From: Minisyncoccota bacterium
GTDB lineage: Bacteria > Patescibacteriota > Minisyncoccia > Minisyncoccales > UBA5738
Assembly (NCBI GenBank): GCA_025453415.1
Contig: JALOQL010000076.1
Location: 1-5,432, forward strand
Direction of reading: 5' to 3'
Length of the DNA stretch: 5,432 nucleotides
Shown here: in pieces, positions 1 to 4,422 of the stretch
How the letters are laid out: each line of letters begins with the position of its first letter
Numbering within the stretch: the first letter of the stretch is position 1
Position numbers and translations under genes: made by a program
Notes under the pieces: generated by a model
What the model saw: the letters and a program-made list of their open reading frames with translations, nothing else
Told to the model about the DNA's origin: nothing
The model's database searches: none

Positions 1-1
1 G

Positions 2-670
2 CAAACCATTCGAATCGACCAGCTTGGCGGCGACATCAATAACCAGTTCGGATACAACCATGATTATTCCGCCGCGCGCGTGGATTTTAACTATGACAGC
101 CCCGCGGCCGGAAAATTGAGCGGCAAGATCACGGCCGCGGTCCTGAAGCCATACGCGACCTACCAATTGAAATTCGAAGGCAAACCTTCCTGCCAATACG
201 GAACGGGCGGCAATGATCTGGCCAACGAATATATCGGATATCGCGGCCGGTGGTGGGACCGCACCATAAATGCCAACGTGAACGACGCGCAATATGCCGC
301 AAATTCGGTTTACAAGGGCGGCACGCATTGCATCGTGGGGTATCTGGTCTGGGACCATTTTACGGCCGATGCGGCCGGCGTGGCGGTTAAAGACGTGCAA
401 ACGTTAAGCAGTTATCATGTGTTGTGGTGCAGCGGCGGCGCGTGCGGCGCGGCCAGCAATACCAAGCTGGCCAATTTGGACGCCAGCCATCCGGCATTGA
501 AATTTTGCGCCCCGGAAGACGTGAACGGCCAGCTTGAAAGGGGCGGCTGCGGCAATTTGGTTTTGGAATCCGGAAATTACGACCTGAAAATGATCCTGAC
601 CGAAGAATCATTCCACAACGGCAACTGGGCCTCGGTTTTGCAAAAAGATATTAGCTTCACCATTGAATGA
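2..670 (+). CDS. Cys-rich secreted protein of unknown function, 5'-truncated by the window edge
   Basis: The frame is open from base 2 to the TGA at 668-670 and gives 222 residues. A GTG at 80 could be a start, but the 26 residues before it continue the same beta-rich style (IRIDQLGGDINNQFGYN), so I read the gene as beginning upstream of the window; any signal peptide is therefore not visible. The visible part has a beta-strand segment (VDFNYDS, then LKPYATYQLKFEGKPSC), an aromatic patch (NEYIGYRGRWWD) and six cysteines, in PSC, HC, WC, GAC, FC and GGC contexts. This fits an extracytoplasmic, disulfide-stabilised domain. I recall similar KPYATYQ...GKPSC and GYRGRWW segments in hypothetical secreted proteins of uncultivated bacteria, but no named family or function. 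The next gene starts 13 bases downstream, so the two are probably co-transcribed. The coding call is firm; the function is unknown. Confidence 0.85.
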   Translation, partial: QTIRIDQLGGDINNQFGYNHDYSAARVDFNYDSPAAGKLSGKITAAVLKPYATYQLKFEGKPSCQYGTGGNDLANEYIGYRGRWWDRTINANVNDAQYAANSVYKGGTHCIVGYLVWDHFTADAAGVAVKDVQTLSSYHVLWCSGGACGAASNTKLANLDASHPALKFCAPEDVNGQLERGGCGNLVLESGNYDLKMILTEESFHNGNWASVLQKDISFTIE

Positions 671-683
671 AAATTTAACTGCC

Positions 684-2096
684 ATGACCGCGAAAATTAT
701 TAAATTGATCGTTCCGCGCGAGCCGCCGTTGCCGGTGCCGAAACCCAAGCGCGCGTTTTGGCGGCGCGCCAAAAGATATATACCGGGATTGGCGATGCTG
801 GTATTTTTGTTGGGACTGGCGGCGACAGTGCGAACGACCGCGAGCGTTTTTTCCGATGATGAGTCAAGCCCGCCGGCAATCGTCAATTTAGGGACCTTGG
901 ATTTCATTGCCGCGACCACGAGCGAGGGATTTGTTCCGTTGCAAGTCGCGCCGAGCCAGAAAGCGCGCGGGCAAGCCGGCTTGATCAATAAGGGCAATTT
1001 GCCGTTTCAATACAGTGTCGGAATAGAAAAAACCGGCGGGGGCGAAAATGTGTGCGAATTCATGCAATTGGAAGCCTACCTTGGCGGGATCCTTGTCTAT
1101 CAGGGAGGTTTGATAAATTTTGCCACTTCATCTATTGAATTCGCCACCACGACCGCGGATTGGAGTTTTGACGTGTCGTATCCGGCCGATGCTTTGGGAA
1201 ATATCGGGATCGGGCGCGATTGCCAATTTAAAATTAAATTCATCGGCTGGCAGCTGGCCGCGGATCATCCGGGGGCCGGATTCTTCGATGAAGAAGAAAT
1301 TGAAGGCAATATCGAAGTTATCGCCGACGCGCCCTCCGTGAAAGTGGTGTATCCCAATGGCGGGGAGCATTGGTATATCGTCGCCGACGAATGCGTTAAT
1401 TACGACTGGTGCCGCAACTGGTGCGTGTTGCGCGGAATGAACAACAAATGCGAATACGAGATATTGTGGGATGCGAAAAGAGGAGGGCCGCGCCCAAACC
1501 ACGCGTTATGGATCGATGCTTGGTATTCGACCGACAGCGGCCAAACCTGGCTGGCAAAGATCGCCGACAAAATTCCGAACACCGGCAAATTCCTTTGGAA
1601 AATTCCGTACGACCTGCGGTTCGTTTCCGATAAGGCCCGGATAAAAGTGGTGGCTCGCGATAAACAGGATGCTTCGATTTGGAATTGGGACGAAAGCGAC
1701 GCGGATTTTTGCCCGCCGCTCCTTTCGATCGAAGATTTGGTCAACCGCACTTCCGGCCAAGCGGCGGAAGAATTGTTTACCGCGCCGGCGGCTTCGTCAA
1801 CGACAGCCGCGGGCGGCCTTGCGATTATCGAAGCCCAGGAATCAGCGACCAGTACGGATGAAACCCAGGCGGTCATACCGATGACCATGGAAGATATCAA
1901 CCGCGAAATCAACCAGATCAACAATTCCGATCCGTCTGCGGAGAATATGGGAAGTATCGTGGAAAGCGCGCCAATGGAAATTCTGTTGCCGGATGCGGCA
2001 ATCCCGTCGTTTGAGCTGGAGACGGCAAATGACAACGGTTCGCCCGCGCCGGCCGAAGGCCAAACGGTGGAAATCACTGGCAATGCAGCCGAATGA
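684..2096 (+). CDS. Membrane-anchored surface protein: TasA/camelysin-like N-terminus plus Ig-like (YPNGGE) domain
   Basis: The product is 470 residues from the ATG at 684. An in-frame TTG at 663 would overlap gene 1 and add seven residues; neither start has a Shine-Dalgarno match, and I prefer ATG. Residues 20-31 are basic, and 33-49 form one hydrophobic segment (IPGLAMLVFLLGLAATV), so the N-terminus is a signal anchor or long signal peptide. Next comes SVFSDDE and NLGTLDF, with NKGNLPFQYSVGIE further on, the pattern of TasA/camelysin-like (SipW-type) surface proteins. Residues 219-326 resemble a bacterial Ig-like repeat: VVYPNGGEHW, YSTDSGQTWLAKIADKIPNTGKF, then SDKARIKVVARD. A four-Cys stretch (about 237-260) is inserted in it. 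From about residue 350 the protein is Ala/Thr/Glu-rich and acidic, ending without a sorting motif. The likely role is structural at the cell surface; no catalytic site is seen. TGA stop at 2094-2096. Confidence 0.88.
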   Translation: MTAKIIKLIVPREPPLPVPKPKRAFWRRAKRYIPGLAMLVFLLGLAATVRTTASVFSDDESSPPAIVNLGTLDFIAATTSEGFVPLQVAPSQKARGQAGLINKGNLPFQYSVGIEKTGGGENVCEFMQLEAYLGGILVYQGGLINFATSSIEFATTTADWSFDVSYPADALGNIGIGRDCQFKIKFIGWQLAADHPGAGFFDEEEIEGNIEVIADAPSVKVVYPNGGEHWYIVADECVNYDWCRNWCVLRGMNNKCEYEILWDAKRGGPRPNHALWIDAWYSTDSGQTWLAKIADKIPNTGKFLWKIPYDLRFVSDKARIKVVARDKQDASIWNWDESDADFCPPLLSIEDLVNRTSGQAAEELFTAPAASSTTAAGGLAIIEAQESATSTDETQAVIPMTMEDINREINQINNSDPSAENMGSIVESAPMEILLPDAAIPSFELETANDNGSPAPAEGQTVEITGNAAE

Positions 2097-2171
2097 AGCA
2101 GGTTTGGCGCCAGCCGGGGAGCTCATCGAAATAAGTCAATATTAAAAAATAAAATTGCGGCGGGCGCAAGA

Positions 2172-2199
2172 TTGACGGGATTTTTGCCTTTGTTACAAT
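2172..2199 (+). promoter_or_regulatory. Sigma70-type promoter with extended -10
   Basis: TTGACG at 2172-2177 is followed by 16 bases and TACAAT at 2194-2199, with TGT directly before the -10 box (TG-n extended -10). This is the best promoter match in the window. It lies 76 bases after gene 2 ends and about 280 bases before the ATG of gene 3, so transcription would begin near 2206 and give a leader of roughly 275 nt. The call rests on motif match only. Confidence 0.6.
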
Positions 2200-2278
2200 G
2201 ATACCACTTTGCCAGCGGTCATCGGTATGACATTGTTTTAATAATATTGTTGGGATAAGATAGTTGTGTAGCTAATTG

Positions 2279-2300
2279 ATTGTCCATGGGAGGGGACAAT
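2279..2300 (+). other. Leader hairpin with a purine-rich loop
   Basis: ATTGTCC at 2279-2285 is perfectly complementary to GGACAAT at 2294-2300, with an 8-base loop ATGGGAGG. The loop and 3' arm together contain GGGAGGGG (2288-2295), the only Shine-Dalgarno-like run in this leader, which could therefore be exposed or hidden by this fold. A smaller hairpin with the same orientation lies upstream at 2218-2231 (GTCAT, loop CGGT, ATGAC). The pairing is visible; a regulatory role is inferred. Confidence 0.4.
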
Positions 2301-2354
2301 GGAAGTATGACAACATCCGTATTTTCTGCGATTACGATTTGCCATGGCCAAATG

Positions 2355-2409
2355 AATGGAACACGAACTCGGTTTTCTGTTGGAAACCCGCGTGCGTGCT
2401 CCATTTTTT
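2355..2409 (+). terminator. Long imperfect hairpin followed by T6: candidate terminator or attenuator in the leader of gene 3
   Basis: Bases 2355-2377 pair with 2383-2405 around the 5-base loop TGTTG. Nineteen of 23 positions are Watson-Crick, with single mismatches at 2361/2399, 2366/2394, 2369/2391 and 2373/2387. The stem is followed by an uninterrupted T6 (2404-2409), as in an intrinsic terminator on the plus strand. Outside it the pairing can continue (CCAAA 2348-2352 with TTTGG 2407-2411, and GCCATG 2341-2346 with CGTGGC 2414-2419, one pair being G-U), giving an alternative, longer fold that would absorb the T tract. It lies between the promoter at 2172-2199 and gene 3, so termination here would either make a short RNA of about 200 nt or control read-through into gene 3. 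Folding is by eye, not by energy calculation. Confidence 0.45.
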
Positions 2410-2439
2410 GGTACGTGGCCGAGAAAAATTAATGTTAAA

Positions 2440-2468
2440 TTAATGAATACTGTCCTATCATTCATTAA
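2440..2468. repeat. 9-bp inverted repeat just upstream of the gene 3 start
   Basis: TTAATGAAT (2440-2448) and ATTCATTAA (2460-2468) are perfect inverted copies around an 11-base spacer. A further direct copy of ATTAATG lies at 2428-2434, exactly 11 bases (about one helical turn) before the ATTAATG at 2439-2445. The set ends 12 bases before the ATG at 2481. It could be an operator bound by a dimeric regulator or an RNA hairpin near the start codon; the sequence does not decide. AT-rich composition makes chance matches more likely. Confidence 0.35.
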
Positions 2469-2480
2469 CTATTGATAAAT

Positions 2481-4001
2481 ATGCGCAAATTTATCGCCAC
2501 ATATTTAATAATCGCTTTGCAATTTTTGGTGATGGCGCCTTTATGCGCCGTGGCTGATGACGGCGCGACCACGACCGAGGAAATCGGCGTGGAATTGGCC
2601 GCGGCCGAAACATCTGCCAGCACTACGAAGCCGTTTATGGAACCCCTGGTTCCTGTGACCATCGAGGGCGCGGCCACGACAACCCAAGAATCCGCGGCGA
2701 CAAGCACCGAACCGGCCGCGAATGTTGGCGACGGCCCGGCAACAAGCACTTTGGAGGCGGTAACCACCACCGAACCGATTGAATTATTGGCGGACGGCGA
2801 AGCCAACGCGTCAACCACGATTGCGGACGCGGCCGCCACAAGCACGGACGAGACCGCGACGAGCACGGCGGAAGCGGCAACGACCACCGAAGACGCGGCA
2901 AATGAAGACGGCGCCAGCGCGTCAACGACGTTCGAGTTCGGCGCGGTATCCGAATTTTCCGTTGCGGCGGTTTGGCAAATGGCTCCGGACGGGACCGATG
3001 ACAGCGTGGCCGAATTCGCGCAATTCAAGCCGTCCGGGGAATATCAGGTTTCCAAGCAAATAAAAATGTGCGGCGTCGCGGGCGGGCGGCCATTGGTCGA
3101 CATTGAAGGCGTTTACGGCCAAATATATTATCCAAAAACCGCGTCATTCGGAACGGGCGACGCGCAAAACCGGACGGGATGCGGCCAACTGGCCGGAAAA
3201 GTCTGCAAAATGCAAAAATTGGACAAGGAAGCGGGCTTTGACCTGCTTTGCGAAAAGATCCAAAAAAATAACACTACCTTGCCGCAGTACGCGCCTGGAA
3301 AAAATTATATCGACTTCTGCGCCAGCGACGGCAAATTATTGGCCGAGACCGCGGCGGTTTACTGCTGCGACCAGGAGCTGGCCTATGACGATGTCGCCGG
3401 CAGTTATGAGGCGTCGGTGATCGTCAAGGATACCGCCGGAGTTCTAAGCGACTTGACGACTTCCTCATTCAGCTATCTGCCGCTGGCCAAGCTCGATTTG
3501 GATTTTGACACCGTTAATTACGGCAAGGTCAAGGAAAACACCGAAACGGTCGCCGACGAGACGATCTCGCAAGCGATGGTGCGCAACGTGGGCAATGTGC
3601 CCGCGAAACTTTCTTTATGGCAGGATGACATGGGGCTTGGCAAGACCGGGGATGCATACAATGTCCGATATGGAGCTCGAATCAACGCCACAGACGCGTC
3701 CTGGGTCAATTACACGCCTTTCGAGACGGTTGTGATGCCCGCAGTGTTTGGCTTGGGTCAATCAATGGATATCGATCTCTCGGTCAAGGTTTTGGCTTTC
3801 CCGCCTTTGGACGGGCAAAATGCGATCAATTTCAGCGGGAAAATGGAAATCGATGCCGTAGCCGCCCCTGTGGACGGGTGCGTTGGCGGCGCGCCGAACG
3901 AAAATTCGACCGATGCCGATAATAAAGAAGGGGTGATGGACGTAAAACCCGAAACCGAAATCACGGACGGCGCGACCACGACCCAATCCGTAGTGGAATG
4001 A
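2481..4001 (+). CDS. Secreted protein: signal peptide, Thr/Ala/Ser/Glu linker, Cys-rich domain (paralogue of the gene at 4423)
   Basis: The product is 506 residues from the ATG at 2481. An in-frame TTG at 2472 would only add three residues before the signal peptide, and no Shine-Dalgarno is seen for either. Residues 1-25 are a signal peptide (MRK, hydrophobic core, AVA cleavage site before Asp26). Residues about 27-155 are a low-complexity linker with recurring TTTE, ATST and ASTT units. From residue 161 (VAAVWQM) to about 400 runs a domain shared with the gene at 4423: C197, VYGQIYYP at 211-218, several further cysteines, YCC at 294-296, DFDTVNYGKVK, then VRNVGNVPAKLSLWQDDMG (W380). The part from DFD to GNVP resembles an Ig-like ASH-type strand pattern. 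The acidic C-terminus repeats the DGATTT of the mature N-terminus. The protein probably acts outside the membrane; its function and partner are unknown. TGA stop at 3999-4001. Confidence 0.88.
   Translation: MRKFIATYLIIALQFLVMAPLCAVADDGATTTEEIGVELAAAETSASTTKPFMEPLVPVTIEGAATTTQESAATSTEPAANVGDGPATSTLEAVTTTEPIELLADGEANASTTIADAAATSTDETATSTAEAATTTEDAANEDGASASTTFEFGAVSEFSVAAVWQMAPDGTDDSVAEFAQFKPSGEYQVSKQIKMCGVAGGRPLVDIEGVYGQIYYPKTASFGTGDAQNRTGCGQLAGKVCKMQKLDKEAGFDLLCEKIQKNNTTLPQYAPGKNYIDFCASDGKLLAETAAVYCCDQELAYDDVAGSYEASVIVKDTAGVLSDLTTSSFSYLPLAKLDLDFDTVNYGKVKENTETVADETISQAMVRNVGNVPAKLSLWQDDMGLGKTGDAYNVRYGARINATDASWVNYTPFETVVMPAVFGLGQSMDIDLSVKVLAFPPLDGQNAINFSGKMEIDAVAAPVDGCVGGAPNENSTDADNKEGVMDVKPETEITDGATTTQSVVE
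2559..2576 (+). repeat. Direct repeat copy 1 (18 bp, in frame) at the 5' end of gene 3
   Basis: GACGGCGCGACCACGACC occurs here and again, base for base, at 3966-3983. Both copies are in the reading frame and encode DGATTT, at residues 27-32 (just after the predicted signal cleavage site) and 496-501 (near the C-terminus). Confidence 0.8.
2565..2945 (+). repeat. Degenerate Thr/Ala/Ser/Glu codon repeats (linker of gene 3)
   Basis: This stretch encodes about 125 residues made mainly of Ala, Thr, Ser, Glu and Asp in short irregular units such as TTTQESAATSTEP, TSTLEAVTTTEP and ATSTAEAATTTED. The DNA repeats GCG, ACG, ACC, AGCAC and GAA codons, so it is prone to expansion and slippage. Such linkers usually act as an extended, often glycosylated stalk between the signal peptide and a folded domain; that role is inferred. 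The tail of gene 2 carries a short similar motif (SATSTDET). Confidence 0.7.
3966..3983 (+). repeat. Direct repeat copy 2 (18 bp, in frame) at the 3' end of gene 3
   Basis: This is an identical partner of the repeat at 2559-2576, encoding DGATTT at residues 496-501. The two copies lie 1407 bases apart in the same frame, so recombination between them would remove 469 residues without breaking the frame. Confidence 0.8.
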
Positions 4002-4024
4002 CCAAGTACTATGTATTTGAGTTT

Positions 4025-4073
4025 GAGGTCAGTCCGCGGCGTAACCGCCGAGGTCTGACCTCGGCAATTACGC
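4025..4073 (+). other. Two competing palindromes after gene 3 (terminator, operator or RNA switch)
   Basis: Fold A: GAGGTCAG (4025-4032) pairs with CTGACCTC (4055-4062), then CC/GG, then CGGCG (4037-4041) with CGCCG (4046-4050) around the loop TAAC; 15 of 17 stem positions pair. Fold B: a 35-bp palindrome centred on 4056, with GCGTAA (4039-4044) opposite TTACGC (4068-4073) and GCCGAGGTC (4047-4055) opposite GACCTCGGC (4057-4065), broken only by a 2x2 mismatch. Both folds use 4057-4062, so they exclude each other. The element starts 24 bases after the stop of gene 3, where a terminator would be expected, but no T tract follows either fold. It might instead be a protein-binding palindrome or the 5' part of the structured region that follows. 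Confidence 0.5.
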
Positions 4074-4085
4074 AATAACCAGATA

Positions 4086-4350
4086 AACTCTAGAGTTCGG
4101 ATCGCGCTTCCTGGGGAGGAAAACCGCGACCCGCACTCTATATGTTGATGCGAACGGGCTGTCGAGGCTACGCCGCACCGGCAGATGGGGAAGGTGCGAA
4201 ACGCGGTTAGCAGCGCGTTCCGCAAGAATGGTCGGCCGGGATTTATCCGAAATTCCGTGTCCGATATTGCGAAAAGGTTTTTGTTGAGGGAAACCTCAAC
4301 AGACCTGTCGAGGTTTGCTCTCAACGACCAAGACTCAATATCGGGAATGG
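4086..4350 (+). ncRNA. Candidate structured RNA or structured 5' leader of the gene at 4423
   Basis: The stretch has no convincing coding frame but is dense in complementary arms. Hairpin 1: 4091-4112 with 4117-4140, loop GGGG, stems of 6, 3, 5 and 5 bp separated by two single mismatches and a 1x3 internal loop. Hairpin 2: CGCACC 4174-4179 with GGTGCG 4193-4198. Hairpin 3: AACGCG 4200-4205 with CGCGTT 4214-4219. Hairpin 4: 4232-4244 with 4250-4264, 4 plus 8 bp with a 1x3 internal loop and one G-U pair. Hairpin 5: GTTGAGG 4283-4289 with CCTCAAC 4294-4300, closed by a GAAA (GNRA) tetraloop and extendable to 4275-4306. Hairpin 6: GTCG 4307-4310 with CGAC 4325-4328. A long-range 8-bp helix, CCGATATT 4261-4268 with AATATCGG 4337-4344, would enclose 5 and 6. 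It matches no RNA family I recognise; strand is assumed from the neighbouring genes. Confidence 0.4.
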
Positions 4351-4375
4351 AAAAGTAGGATATCTAACAAGTTTC

Positions 4376-4396
4376 GCGGATTTACTAAAAACCCGC
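4376..4396 (+). other. Small hairpin before the A-rich leader of the last gene
   Basis: GCGGATTT (4376-4383) pairs with AAACCCGC (4389-4396) at seven of eight positions (A4380/C4392 mismatched), with loop ACTAA. It is followed by A-rich sequence (4397-4420), not a T tract, so it is not a plus-strand terminator. The unstructured A-rich 26 bases before the ATG may serve as the ribosome landing site in place of a Shine-Dalgarno; that is inference. Confidence 0.3.
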
Positions 4397-4422
4397 AAAA
4401 AAATAAAACAAAAACGAAACAT

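Noticed and set aside
2141..2169. Minus-strand terminator-like hairpin (CTTGCG side, then T-rich run)
   Set aside because: The stem is only 5 bp (TTGCG with CGCAA), and there is no supported minus-strand gene to terminate.
2411..2424. GTGGCCGAG (2415-2423), like the 5' part of a tRNA-Ser or tRNA-Leu
   Set aside because: The following sequence is AT-rich with no anticodon arm, variable arm, T arm or matching acceptor; chance resemblance.
2219..2465. Minus-strand frames of 61 and 75 codons in the gap before gene 3
   Set aside because: They overlap the long inverted repeat, lack a ribosome site and have no recognisable features; the strong promoter points the other way.
2465..3028. 187-codon minus-strand frame rich in Val, Ala and Ser
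   Set aside because: It mirrors the Thr/Ala/Ser linker codons of gene 3 and is a low-complexity shadow.
4068..4096. TTACGC, 17 bases, TAGAGT as a promoter for the last gene
   Set aside because: Both boxes are poor matches and overlap palindrome arms; no convincing promoter for the 4423 gene was found.
4113..4135. GGGGAGGAAAACC, resembling the start of RNase P RNA
   Set aside because: The conserved AAAGUCC and ACAGAA/GGCUUAU segments of RNase P RNA are absent, and the stretch is explained by the 4091-4140 hairpin.
4174..4226. CGCACC...GGTTAGCAG, considered as a retron msr or diversity-generating retroelement part
   Set aside because: There is no reverse transcriptase, and no template/variable repeat pair is seen; the match is a few bases only.
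3758..4324. 188-codon minus-strand frame reaching into the structured gap
   Set aside because: It overlaps the 3' end of gene 3 in antisense, has no signal peptide or motif, and the gap part is better explained by paired RNA arms.
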